A stretch of DNA of 64,000 nucleotides from Blautia glucerasea (GCF_020537505.1 NZ_JAJBMO010000018.1:1-64000), one strand, 5' to 3'; numbered from the stretch's first letter, positions 15,417-23,433 are shown. Made by a program: numbers and translations. Notes: a model not told the origin generated them from the letters alone.

Positions 15417-16379
15417 ATGATTGAAATTGTATTTGGTGAAAGTGCCTGTGGAAGTTTGAAAATTGCCCAAACTTACGGCAAGGGAAAGTATAGAGGAAGT
15501 GCTGTTTCAATATTTATGAGGCACGAAGACGGGAGTGTTCCATCTTCAGATGAAATGAAAAAGGCACAGCTTCAAGCACAGGAACAAGAACGCATTGCTT
15601 GGGAGAATGCTATTCCATTGGGAGGCAAGAGCAGTGATGTTTATTGTTTTGATATGGCTCTTAGTGTGGGAGATATTTCTGATAATGGAATTGGCGAACA
15701 GCGGAAAAATATTTTCAAGAAAATGCTGTCTGTCTGCTTTGTAGAGGATTTAGATTATCAGGTTGAAGAAAAAATACAGAAAATTAAAACTACATTGACC
15801 TCAGTGATTGAACGATATGTAGCTGGGGAAGAAATTCGCATTTGGTATAGCTATAATCCAGATGAGCTTTGTGGTATGTATTGGCTTATGAAACAACTTC
15901 AACCATTAAACTGCCAGACAACAATTTATTTGGTTAAGTTACCTACATGGGAATATGGAAAAGAAAATACTATGACATCCAAAATAGCATGGGGCGAGGT
16001 CTCTCCTGGCGAATGGGGAAACTATATAACTCTACAAGAGAAAGCTAATCCTGTATTTCTTTCAGCTTGTACTATGAAATGGAATCAACTTCAAAATGAA
16101 AATGCACCTTTGCGTGCAATGTTAAATGGTAAATTGCAAAGCGTTTCAGAAGATATATATGATAGTTTCATTCTTCGTGAAATTGCGGAACAGCCAGAGC
16201 AATTCAAAATGGCTATTGTCATAGGTAATGTTTTAGGAAAATATCAACTTGGAATTAGTGATGTATGGATTTCCAATCGCATTGATAAAATGCTTGAAGA
16301 TGGTGTGTTGGAAATTATACAGGACGCACCAAAGGGAGAAACAAATTATCGCCGAATATTAAGAAAACGAATGAAATAA
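15417..16379 (+). CDS. DUF1835/DUF3658 domain protein (IME-2 cargo)
   Basis: This 320-residue soluble protein has an N-terminal DUF1835-like part (IVFGESACGSLKIAQTYGKGKY, DMALSVGDIS) and a C-terminal DUF3658-like part (IRIWYSYNPDELCGMYWLM, ...). The ATG at 15417 has CGGAGG 8 nt upstream. The gene is visibly richer in A and T than its neighbours in IME-2, suggesting separate acquisition. The role is unknown. The N-terminal motif resembles nucleotide-handling Rossmann-like folds, but no catalytic set can be assigned from sequence alone. Confidence 0.7.
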   Translation: MIEIVFGESACGSLKIAQTYGKGKYRGSAVSIFMRHEDGSVPSSDEMKKAQLQAQEQERIAWENAIPLGGKSSDVYCFDMALSVGDISDNGIGEQRKNIFKKMLSVCFVEDLDYQVEEKIQKIKTTLTSVIERYVAGEEIRIWYSYNPDELCGMYWLMKQLQPLNCQTTIYLVKLPTWEYGKENTMTSKIAWGEVSPGEWGNYITLQEKANPVFLSACTMKWNQLQNENAPLRAMLNGKLQSVSEDIYDSFILREIAEQPEQFKMAIVIGNVLGKYQLGISDVWISNRIDKMLEDGVLEIIQDAPKGETNYRRILRKRMK

Positions 16380-16392
16380 TAACCACAGCACA

Positions 16393-16437
16393 AACCGCTG
16401 CTACATGGAATCCAACAAACCATGCAACAGCGGTTTT
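16393..16437. terminator. bidirectional terminator between converging genes
   Basis: The stem AACCGCTG (16393-16400) with CAGCGGTT (16428-16435) has an inner CATGG/CCATG stem and ends in T-rich sequence. It separates the + strand DUF1835 gene from the - strand regulator ending at 16441. Confidence 0.8.
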
Positions 16438-16440
16438 CCT

Positions 16441-17247
16441 TTACCGTTTTTTCCTCTGGCTGATAGGCGTTCCCATTTTCTTTGATTTTTTGAGAATACG
16501 AATGAACCAGCGAAATTCTTCTTCTGACAGGTTTTTATAGTTGATACCAAGCTGCTTGCAGTAAAGGATAACCAGTTTTTCATCTCGACTGCCCTTGAAA
16601 TTTTCGACCGCTTCCAGATTTTCTTTCAGTTCATCGGCAACGGTAGTTTGGGGCGCACTCTCGCTGTCCTTTTTGTGGAATTCCCGAATATCCCGGATAA
16701 TCAGGTTGAGGTCATCCAGAACCATGTGACTGAAATACTCATCATCACTGATATGTGCGGCTTGCAGCACCTTCAAATGCGGGTCATCTTCGCCGGGGCG
16801 ATACCGTTCAATAATTTCATGCCGGACGGTATCAACAAGGGAGTTGAGATTTTGGATTTGCATGGTGGCAATCCCGTCCACATAAATCTCAATGTCCGCA
16901 AGAAACTTGATAAAGTCCTTATGGGTGGCAAGTTCGCAGAGCAGACGGTTGTTAATCCGACCGCTTTTCAGCAGTGCCACCATCTCATCGTTCAAATGCA
17001 GCTCCGTCAGTGGCGTGTTGATCTGCTCCCTGTTCTCTGTCCGGCACAGCAGATAATCGACGGAAACCCCATAGAAGTCTGCCAGCGTGATAAGGTTGCC
17101 ATGATTGATTTCCTTATAATCCTCTTTTTCATAACTGCCAAGGGCTGATTTAGAAATGCCCGTCAGCTTTGATAGTTCTTCCAGATTTAAGCCTTTGTCT
17201 TTGCGGAGTTCCCAAAGGCGTTCCTGTATGCTTGTTGCAACTTTCAT
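16441..17247 (-). CDS. XRE/Cro-CI family regulator of IME-2
   Basis: This 268-residue paralogue of the IME-1 regulator has a helix-turn-helix at about residues 18-68 (LNLEELSKLTGISKSALGSYEKEDYKEI ... LADFYGVSVDYLL) and conserved C-terminal blocks LHLNDEMVALLKSGRINNRLLCELATHKDF and YRPGEDDPHLKVLQAAHI. The ATG at 17247 has AAAGGAG 9 nt upstream; a long upstream extension in frame has no ribosome site. It is transcribed away from the mob cluster, as in IME-1, and faces the conserved intergenic block. Confidence 0.85.
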   Translation of the reverse strand: MKVATSIQERLWELRKDKGLNLEELSKLTGISKSALGSYEKEDYKEINHGNLITLADFYGVSVDYLLCRTENREQINTPLTELHLNDEMVALLKSGRINNRLLCELATHKDFIKFLADIEIYVDGIATMQIQNLNSLVDTVRHEIIERYRPGEDDPHLKVLQAAHISDDEYFSHMVLDDLNLIIRDIREFHKKDSESAPQTTVADELKENLEAVENFKGSRDEKLVILYCKQLGINYKNLSEEEFRWFIRILKKSKKMGTPISQRKKR

Positions 17248-17417
17248 GGGCGCACGCTCCTTTCCGGTGGTTTTATTTCTGCCGTTTAACTGGATTATAT
17301 CACACTTTCCGCAATCGTGGAAATTTCTGATTTTCCCCCTGATTCCTACTTTGTGGATATACGGCACAGGGCACAAAAATGTTCTATGATACAGGTAGTT
17401 CATCGATGGATTATTCC

Positions 17418-17534
17418 AATCGAATGACCAGCCTGTGTGGGATATGCTTCCCCGGCGATGTAGCGCCATGACTTTTGGCAGGGATATGGAGGAACCCTGA
17501 CCGAAACGAGCGTACCAAAGGGAGCGATACGCCG
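17418..17534. other. intergenic block conserved with IME-1
   Basis: AATCGAATGACC (17418-17429) and a 27-nt block from GAGCGTACCAAAG to ATACGCCG (17508-17534) match IME-1 at 2028 and 2117 with the same spacing within 1 nt. The region holds several hairpins, such as CAGGG...CCCTG and CGTA...TACG. The gap 17248-17729 has no convincing gene. Confidence 0.45.
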
Positions 17535-17612
17535 CTGTGAGATTCAGGGGAGGAACGACACCAGGGAGAACTGGCGAACTGACACCGAAATGATACCGAA
17601 ACACGACAATTT

Positions 17613-17636
17613 GATAGGGAGATAGTCTACCCTATC
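17613..17636. repeat. 7-bp perfect inverted repeat in the IME-2 leader
   Basis: GATAGGG (17613-17619) and CCCTATC (17630-17636) flank a 10-nt loop. It may be an operator or leader hairpin before the small gene at 17730. Confidence 0.5.
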
Positions 17637-17729
17637 GCTGAGACTTCGGGAGATTTTAAGCGGCTCTATGGCTGTAATTTTGCCGAAAATCGCCCCGAAA
17701 CCATACACGAAAACGGGAGGAAACGTAAC

Positions 17730-17918
17730 ATGCCGAGAATGAGCAAAAAGCGGAAGCATGAGCTTTCCTTTTACCTCAATGACCGGGGGCGTGTCACTTA
17801 CAACGAATTATGCCGGAAATGCCAGCATGGGTGCAAGCAGAGCTTCCGGGCGGTTGTGATTGACTGCCCCCGTTATTTATCCAAACGAGCAAAGAAAAAG
17901 GAGGAACACACCGAATGA
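17730..17918 (+). CDS. small Cys-containing basic protein (IME-2)
   Basis: This 62-residue protein begins MPRMSKKRKHELSFYLNDRG and carries CRKCQHGCKQ and a later Cys, which could bind a metal. The ATG at 17730 follows GGGAGG. It overlaps the RepA_N-like gene by 4 nt and so belongs to the same operon. Short proteins with this N-terminus occur at the start of mob/replication clusters in related elements, but no function is known. Confidence 0.7.
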   Translation: MPRMSKKRKHELSFYLNDRGRVTYNELCRKCQHGCKQSFRAVVIDCPRYLSKRAKKKEEHTE

Positions 17919-18256
17919 ATTTTGAATTTATGACGATAGACACACCATTGCCGCCCTGTATGCCATTTCCCAGAGCGTTGACAGGATTTCCAGTCAGCAG
18001 CACCGCAAAGGTCATGTACTGCCGGATGTTGGACGCTATGCTTTTCAGAGGGCAGGCGGACGAGAACGGGATTCTTTTTGTCTGCTTCCCTATCACAGCC
18101 ATTGCCGCAGTCCTGTCCCGCAGCCTCATGACGGTCAAGCGTTCTTTGAATGAACTGGAAACCGCCGGACTTATCATGCGGGTGCGTCAGGGCGTGGGAG
18201 AACCGAACAGGATTTATGTGCTGATACCGGGAAAGGAGGGCGCTACCCTTGCCTGA
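17915..18256 (+). CDS. RepA_N-type replication initiator N-domain protein (IME-2)
   Basis: This 113-residue protein resembles the N-terminal winged-helix domain of RepA_N initiators. PPCMPFPRALTGFPVSSTAKVMYCRMLDAM, ENGILFVCFPITAIAAVLSRSLMTVKRSLNELETAGLI and RIYVL are typical. It lacks the rest of a full initiator, so it may act as a regulator or bind the element's iterons (GTTGC repeats at 23205-23388) with the primase and helicase. The ATG at 17915 overlaps the preceding stop. AAAGGAGG lies upstream of it. Confidence 0.78.
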   Translation: MNFEFMTIDTPLPPCMPFPRALTGFPVSSTAKVMYCRMLDAMLFRGQADENGILFVCFPITAIAAVLSRSLMTVKRSLNELETAGLIMRVRQGVGEPNRIYVLIPGKEGATLA

Positions 18257-18545
18257 TACCTCAAAGCTGGGAAAGCTCAACCGGGAGTTGGAGAAAAGCG
18301 AAAAGAAACTGCGGAAAGCCATCAATGATGAAAAGGCATTGCAGCACCAGTTGAAGCAGCTTACCCGAAAGGAACGGACGCACCGGCTCTGTACTCGTGG
18401 CGGTATGCTGGAAAGTTTTCTGCAAGAGCCGGAACGCCTGACGGACGATGATGTCATGCTGTTGCTGAAACTCATTTTTCACAGGCAGGACACGCAAGAT
18501 ATATTGAAAAAACTGCTGGAACGGGAGAAGCCGGAAACCCCTTAG
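18249..18545 (+). CDS. DUF3847 family protein (IME-2)
   Basis: This 98-residue protein has a long N-terminal coiled coil (LNRELEKSEKKLRKAINDEKALQHQLKQL) and a conserved C-terminal segment (RTHRLCTRGGMLESFL ... LKLIFHRQDTQDILKKLL), as in DUF3847. It commonly sits just before MobA/L relaxases and may be a relaxosome accessory protein. The start is TTG at 18249 with AAAGGAGGG 8 nt upstream, overlapping the previous gene by 8 nt. Its stop codon lies inside the proposed oriT palindrome. Confidence 0.8.
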   Translation: MPDTSKLGKLNRELEKSEKKLRKAINDEKALQHQLKQLTRKERTHRLCTRGGMLESFLQEPERLTDDDVMLLLKLIFHRQDTQDILKKLLEREKPETP

Positions 18546-18590
18546 TTTACTAAGGGCGCAATTATACACCACCCAAAGGTTGGTGCATTG
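18539..18590 (-). other. MOBQ-type origin of transfer of IME-2
   Basis: On the - strand the sequence GTATAATTGCGCCCTTAG (from 18567 down) matches the MOBQ nick consensus around TGCGCCCT known from R1162/pSC101/pGO1-type oriT. Directly 5' of it on that strand is an imperfect hairpin CACCAACC-TTT-GGGTGGTG, as expected for such oriTs. On the 3' side a perfect palindrome CCCTTAGT-TT-ACTAAGGG spans 18539-18556. The relaxase at 19596 is of MOBQ type, which supports the call. Confidence 0.75.
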
Positions 18591-18900
18591 CGTTCTCCGA
18601 AGGCTCCTCGCCGGAGGGCTGTGATTTTCCGCAGTCATGGTCTGCTCCAAATCATACAGGGGACGCTACGCTTCCCCTGCGCTGGCTGTCGCCAGCTACC
18701 CTTTTGTGGACTTGCCGCCCGGAAACACCTTGCGCTGCAAGCTGTTCCCGTCCAGCAAGTTTTATCAGTCGAGCTATCCTTATCTACGGTAATTTAGTAT
18801 AATAAGGTCAAAAAACAGAACGCTATCATTGTGCAACCGATATGCAACTGATAATTGCTTGATAGTTGGTGGTAGCAACACGGTAATTCAGATAGAATAA
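18591..18900. other. non-coding structured region after the oriT
   Basis: No supported gene is seen here. Several short inverted repeats occur, for example CTCC-TCGC-CGGAG near 18602 and GCTGGC-TGTC-GCCAGC near 18683, and a TATAAT-like box near 18798. It may extend the oriT/relaxosome region or hold a promoter for the membrane peptides. Confidence 0.4.
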
Positions 18901-18901
18901 A

Positions 18902-19170
18902 GCCAACAAAGAAAGGAGGTCATCCAAATGTTAGTAAACATCATTATGATTGTAGTCGGAATAGTTTTCTCATGTATCTTTGTCGGCTTGCTTATCCTTG
19001 TTATTCGTGCATTGCTTAAATATATCCGTACAGAGAAATGAAGCCAACAGCAACATTAGGAGGTGGTCAAATGAAAGTAACCGTATTTATGATAATCGTT
19101 GGAATAATTTTCTTATGTATCTTTGTTGGTTTGCTTACCCTTATTGTTCGTGCATTACTCAAATATATCC
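18902..19170 (+). repeat. tandem duplication of a roughly 130-bp leader plus membrane-anchor segment
   Basis: Segment 18902-19031 (GCCAACA, ribosome site, helix codons, ...GTGCATTGCTTAAATATATCC) is repeated with point differences at 19042-19170. The first copy ends in a stop; the second continues into the HTH domain. Confidence 0.8.
18928..19041 (+). CDS. 37-residue membrane peptide, duplicate of the next gene's anchor
   Basis: The peptide is one transmembrane helix (MLVNIIMIVVGIVFSCIFVG, then LLILVIRALLKYIRTEK). AAAGGAGG lies 9 nt upstream of the ATG. It is closely similar to the first 37 residues of the membrane-anchored HTH protein that follows, including the leader DNA, so it arose by tandem duplication of the anchor without the DNA-binding part. 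It might pair with and titrate the full-length protein. Confidence 0.7.
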   Translation: MLVNIIMIVVGIVFSCIFVGLLILVIRALLKYIRTEK

Positions 19171-19409
19171 ATTCAAAAGATGTACGGCAGGAAAAATCCG
19201 TAGTGAGGAAATCGTTGGGTGAAGCACTCAAAGTACACAGAACACAGTGCAAAATGACGCAGGAATTTGTTGCTGAAACGATTGGTGTTAGCAGGCAGGC
19301 TGTTTCAAAATGGGAAAATGGAACATCCGACCCTTCCACATCAAATCTTTTTGCACTTGCAAAACTTTACGGTATTTCTGTTGAAGAATTACTAAAAGAA
19401 GTTGAATAA
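19071..19409 (+). CDS. membrane-anchored XRE-family regulator (IME-2)
   Basis: This 112-residue protein has an N-terminal transmembrane helix at about residues 5-27 and a C-terminal helix-turn-helix (LKVHRTQCKMTQEFVAETIGVSRQAVSKWENGTSDPS ... LLKEVE). AGGAGGTG lies upstream of the ATG at 19071. A DNA-binding protein tethered to the membrane suggests regulation by an envelope signal or local control of the element. Function beyond this is unknown. Confidence 0.85.
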   Translation: MKVTVFMIIVGIIFLCIFVGLLTLIVRALLKYIHSKDVRQEKSVVRKSLGEALKVHRTQCKMTQEFVAETIGVSRQAVSKWENGTSDPSTSNLFALAKLYGISVEELLKEVE

Positions 19410-19499
19410 TCTTCATGCAGATATTTTATTTCATCATCGGGCCACCCTGACCCGAACTTTCAAAACTGAATACCAGCCGCCCACCGGCGGCACCACCGA

Positions 19500-19532
19500 G
19501 CAGGAAATCTGAAAAGGTCTCCTGCTTTTTTT
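19500..19532 (+). terminator. terminator after the membrane HTH gene
   Basis: GCAGGA and TCCTGC form a stem around a 14-nt loop followed by seven T. A second inverted repeat, GGTGG-N7-CCACC (19546-19562), lies between it and the relaxase start. Confidence 0.75.
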
Positions 19533-19595
19533 CTGCCCCAAATGAGGTGGTAAAACGCCACCCCATCCACCAATTACCGAAAGGAGGGACACGAA

Positions 19596-21176
19596 ATGCC
19601 CTGTCCACACAACGAAATCTCGATTGTGCAGCGAAGCCAACAGCAGTCTGCGGTTGCCGCCGCTGCCTACCAGAGCGGCGAAAAGCTGTTCTGTGGATAC
19701 GATCAGGAAGTGAATCACTACCCGGAAAAGCGTGGTATCGTCCACAATGAAATCTTGCTTCCGGCAAATGCCCCACGGTCGTATGCAGACCGCAATACTT
19801 TATGGAACGCCGCCGAAGCGGTGGAGAAGCAATGGAATTCCCAGCTTGCAAGGCGGTGGGTGCTTACCATCCCCAGAGAGATACCGCCCGACCAGTACGC
19901 TGTCCTTGTCCGGGAGTTTTGTGAACAGCAGTTTGTTTCCAAAGGCATGATTGTTGACTTTGCCATCCACGACCCCTATCCGCCGGGACACAATCCCCAC
20001 GCCCATGTCCTGTTGACTATGAGAGCAATGGACGAACATGGGAAATGGCTTCCCAAGAGCAGCAAGGTTTATGACCTTGATGAAAAAGGGGAACGGATAA
20101 AGCTGCCATCCGGCAGGTGGAAAAGCCACAAGGAGGATACGGTGGACTGGAACGACCAGGAGTATTGTGAAATCTGGCGGCATGAATGGGAGGTCATCCA
20201 GAACCGCTATCTGGAAGCCAATGACCGCCCGGAGCGTGTGGACTTGCGTTCCTATGCCAGACAGGGGCTTGATATTGTCCCCACTGTCCATGAGGGGGCT
20301 GCTGTCCGGCAGATGGAAAAGCGTGGTATCCAGACGAATATCGGCAACCTGAACCGGGAAATCAGAGCCGCCAACCGCCTGATGAAGTCCATCCGGCAGC
20401 TTATCCAAAACCTCAAAGGCTGGATTACCGAGCTGGGAGAAAAACGGAAAGAGCTGCTTGCACAAAAAGCGGCGGAGGAAGCGACACTTCTTCCCAATCT
20501 GCTGATGAAGTACATGGAGATACGAAAGGAAGAACGGAAGGACTGGACGAGGGCTGGACAGAACCGGGGGACTTCACAGGACTTAAAGGCAGTCAGCGAA
20601 GCCCTGTCCTATCTCCGGCAAAAGGGGCTTTCCACTGTGGAGGACTTAGAAGCGTTTCTGGAATCTTCCGGGAAATCAGCCGCAGATTACCGCAATCAGA
20701 TGAAGCCAAAGGAAGCCCGCAGCAAAGTGATTGACGGGATTCTTGCCAGCCGGACAGACTGCAAGGAATGTAAGCCTGTCTATGAGAAGTACCAGAAGAT
20801 ATTATTTAAGAAAACAAAGGAGAAATTCAAACAGGAACACCCGGAGGTTGCCCGGTATGCGAAAGCCGCCGCCTACCTTGCCAAGCACCCGGACGATAAG
20901 GACAGTACCCAAAAGGAGCTGCAAGAGGAGCAGGAAACGCTTCTGGAAGAAATTGCAGAGCTGAAAGTACCACTGACCGAGGTACAGGAGAATTTGAAGA
21001 AGCTGCGGGACATCCGCTACTGGGTACGGAAAGCCACCCCCGGCACAGAAGAAAGCAAAGAGCCGCCCAAGAAACAGCCTATCAAAGAAGTCTTGCAGGA
21101 TAAGGCTGACGAGAAAAAAGCACAAAGAACTGCCCCGGTGCAGACAAAACACAAACAACAGGATATGGAACTTTAA
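19596..21176 (+). CDS. mobA/L: MobA/MobL (MOBQ) relaxase of IME-2
   Basis: This 526-residue transesterase nicks oriT on IME-2. The N-terminal half holds the MobA/L domain: candidate catalytic Tyr near residues 25-45, and the His cluster H125 and GHNPHAHVLL at 131-140. The C-terminal half is charged helix and coiled coil with a CKECKPVYEK block. The ATG at 19596 has AAAGGAGGG 8 nt upstream. The MOBQ-like nick sequence at 18551-18567 is its probable target. It ends ...KHKQQDMEL, as in IME-1. Confidence 0.92.
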   Translation: MPCPHNEISIVQRSQQQSAVAAAAYQSGEKLFCGYDQEVNHYPEKRGIVHNEILLPANAPRSYADRNTLWNAAEAVEKQWNSQLARRWVLTIPREIPPDQYAVLVREFCEQQFVSKGMIVDFAIHDPYPPGHNPHAHVLLTMRAMDEHGKWLPKSSKVYDLDEKGERIKLPSGRWKSHKEDTVDWNDQEYCEIWRHEWEVIQNRYLEANDRPERVDLRSYARQGLDIVPTVHEGAAVRQMEKRGIQTNIGNLNREIRAANRLMKSIRQLIQNLKGWITELGEKRKELLAQKAAEEATLLPNLLMKYMEIRKEERKDWTRAGQNRGTSQDLKAVSEALSYLRQKGLSTVEDLEAFLESSGKSAADYRNQMKPKEARSKVIDGILASRTDCKECKPVYEKYQKILFKKTKEKFKQEHPEVARYAKAAAYLAKHPDDKDSTQKELQEEQETLLEEIAELKVPLTEVQENLKKLRDIRYWVRKATPGTEESKEPPKKQPIKEVLQDKADEKKAQRTAPVQTKHKQQDMEL

Positions 21177-21241
21177 CAGGCACTTGCCATTTTCAGATTG
21201 AGAATGTCAGGTGCTTTTCTTTTTTTCAAGGAGGGATAGAT

Positions 21242-21886
21242 TTGAATTTATTTGAAGCTGTGAAGCAGTCCGTCACAACAAGACAGGCTGCGGAGCATTA
21301 TGGAATCCATATAGGTCGGAACGGGATGGCTTGCTGCCCGTTCCATCACGATAAAACCCCAAGCATGAAGCTGGATCGGCGTTACCACTGCTTCGGCTGC
21401 GGTGCGGATGGGGATGTGATTGATTTTGCCGCCGCCCTGTATGGGCTGGGAAAGAAAGAAGCCGCCATACAACTGGCAAATGACTTCGGGCTTTCCTATG
21501 AGGACTGGAAGCCGCCGGGAAAGGCAAAAAAGCCCAAGCCCCGGCAGAAATCCCCGGAGGAACAGTTTCAGGAAGCAAAGAGCCGCTGCTTCCGTATTCT
21601 TGCTGATTATCTCCATCTGCTCCGGGCATGGAGAAAGGACTACGCCCCGCATTCCCCGGAGGAAGTCTTTCATCCCCGGTTTGTGGAAGCCTTACAGAAG
21701 CAAGCCCATGTGGAATATCTGCTGGATGTGCTGCTGTTCGGGGAGACAGAGGAAAAAGCGGCTTTGATTACGGACTACGGAAAGGATGTGATACAGCTTG
21801 AAAAGCGAATGGCAGAGCTTGCCGCCGCAAACGCAGCAAGAACTAAAAAACACCATGAACGCCATGCAGCCGCCCCAGAGCATTGA
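21242..21886 (+). CDS. CHC2 zinc-finger primase-like protein of IME-2
   Basis: This 214-residue protein begins MNLFEAVKQSVTTRQAAEHY and carries the zinc ligands C32, H35, C50 and C53 (CCPFHHDK ... YHCFGCGADGDVIDF). It lacks a Toprim domain, and its C-terminal half is helical. TTG at 21242 is the start, with AAGGAGG 7 nt upstream. It overlaps the helicase gene by 89 nt in the +1 frame, the same layout as in IME-1. It probably supplies primers for strand synthesis after transfer. Confidence 0.88.
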   Translation: MNLFEAVKQSVTTRQAAEHYGIHIGRNGMACCPFHHDKTPSMKLDRRYHCFGCGADGDVIDFAAALYGLGKKEAAIQLANDFGLSYEDWKPPGKAKKPKPRQKSPEEQFQEAKSRCFRILADYLHLLRAWRKDYAPHSPEEVFHPRFVEALQKQAHVEYLLDVLLFGETEEKAALITDYGKDVIQLEKRMAELAAANAARTKKHHERHAAAPEH

Positions 21887-23192
21887 GGAAATCAAGGCGG
21901 GGCTGGAAACTACCGAGAAAGGCGGTGTCCGTCAGAGCATACGGAACTGCCTGACCGTATTCCAGCGTGACCCGCTGCTTTCCGGGGCTATCGCATACAA
22001 CATCCTGACCGACCGCAAGGACATCATAAAGCCCATCGGCTTCCACAGGGAAAGCACCGCCCTGAACGATACGGACATGAAGTATCTGCTTCTCTATCTG
22101 GAAGAAACCTACGGGCTTACCAATGAGAAGAAGATTGATAACGCCATCGGGATTGTGGCGAATGAAAACAAGTACCATCCCATCCGGGACTATCTCAATA
22201 CCCTTGTGTGGGACGGGACAGAGCGAATCCGTTTCTGCCTGCGGCACTTTCTGGGGGCTGACGCAGACGATTACACCTATGAAGCGTTGAAGCTGTTCCT
22301 GCTGGGTGCAATCTCACGAGCCTTTCAGCCGGGGTGCAAATTTGAAATCATGCTCTGTCTGGTCGGCGGTCAGGGGGCTGGCAAGTCCACCTTCTTCCGT
22401 CTGATGGCAGTCCGGGACGAGTGGTTCTCCGATGATTTGCGGAAGCTGGACGATGACAATGTGTACCGCAAGCTGCAAGGTCACTGGATTATCGAAATGT
22501 CGGAAATGATGGCAACCGCCAACGCCAAGAGCATTGAGGAAATCAAGTCATTTTTAAGCCGGCAGAAAGAGGTTTACAAGATACCCTATGAAACCCACCC
22601 GGCAGACCGCCCCCGTCAGTGCGTGTTTGGCGGCACTTCCAATGCCCTTGACTTCCTGCCCCTTGACCGTTCCGGCAACCGCCGCTTTATCCCCGTCATG
22701 GTGTACCCGGAGCAAGCCGAGGTTCACATTTTGGAGGACGAAGCTGCTTCCAGAGCCTATATCGAGCAGATGTGGGCGGAAGCGATGGAGATTTACCGAA
22801 GCGGCAGGTTCAAGCTGGCTTTCAGCCCCGACATGCAGCGGTATCTGAAAGAACACCAGCGGGATTTTATGCCGGAGGACACCAAAGCCGGAATGATACA
22901 GGCGTATCTTGATAGGTACACCGGGAGCATGGTCTGCTCCAAGCAGCTCTACAAGGAAGCTTTGAACCATGCCTTTGACGAGCCGAAGCAATGGGAAATA
23001 CGGGAAATCAACGAGATTATGAACCAGTGCATTACCGGCTGGCGGTACTTCCCGAATCCAAGAATGTTTTCCGAATACGGCAGACAAAAGGGCTGGGAGC
23101 GTGAAAACCCGGCAACGGACTTATGCAACCCGTCTGAAAAAGCAATGGATGGCTTTGTGGAGGTCACAGAACAGATGGAGCTTCCATTCTGA
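21798..23192 (+). CDS. VirE family helicase of IME-2
   Basis: This 464-residue homologue of the IME-1 helicase has Walker A GGQGAGKST at the same residues 190-198, with WFSDDLRKLDDDN, HWIIEMSEMMATANAKSIEEIKSF and a C-terminal YGRQKGWE block. The TTG start at 21798 lies within the primase gene and matches the IME-1 start. Together with the primase and the GTTGC repeats directly downstream it forms a likely replication module. Confidence 0.9.
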   Translation: MKSEWQSLPPQTQQELKNTMNAMQPPQSIEEIKAGLETTEKGGVRQSIRNCLTVFQRDPLLSGAIAYNILTDRKDIIKPIGFHRESTALNDTDMKYLLLYLEETYGLTNEKKIDNAIGIVANENKYHPIRDYLNTLVWDGTERIRFCLRHFLGADADDYTYEALKLFLLGAISRAFQPGCKFEIMLCLVGGQGAGKSTFFRLMAVRDEWFSDDLRKLDDDNVYRKLQGHWIIEMSEMMATANAKSIEEIKSFLSRQKEVYKIPYETHPADRPRQCVFGGTSNALDFLPLDRSGNRRFIPVMVYPEQAEVHILEDEAASRAYIEQMWAEAMEIYRSGRFKLAFSPDMQRYLKEHQRDFMPEDTKAGMIQAYLDRYTGSMVCSKQLYKEALNHAFDEPKQWEIREINEIMNQCITGWRYFPNPRMFSEYGRQKGWERENPATDLCNPSEKAMDGFVEVTEQMELPF

Positions 23193-23204
23193 AAATGACA
23201 GCCC

Positions 23205-23388
23205 GTTGCACCCCCTGTTGCTATCCCGTTGCCGAGCCGGTTGCCGGGGAAAACCCCTTATTTCCGGGCTTTTCTCCCTTATAACAACCAAAACAACAGA
23301 AAAATGAAAGAAAAGTATAAATAGTAATCATCGCCAGATTGAGATTGTTTGCAAGGTCTTTTGAAGCCCGTTGCCGGACTTCGTTGCC
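23205..23388. repeat. GTTGC iteron-like repeats of IME-2 (candidate replication origin)
   Basis: GTTGC occurs at 23205, 23217, 23228 and 23240 (12, 11 and 12 nt apart) and again at 23370 and 23383. The last pair again forms GTTGCCGGACTTCGTTGCCG, identical to IME-1. The gap between helicase and small protein (23193-23433) holds no gene. Confidence 0.6.
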
Positions 23389-23433
23389 GACACCCTCTGT
23401 CTGGCTATTTTCATGTATGGAGGATAACTGCCT

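Noticed and set aside
18588..18797. 69-codon frame after the IME-2 oriT
   Set aside because: No Shine-Dalgarno site, no family resemblance; the region is better explained by short inverted repeats.
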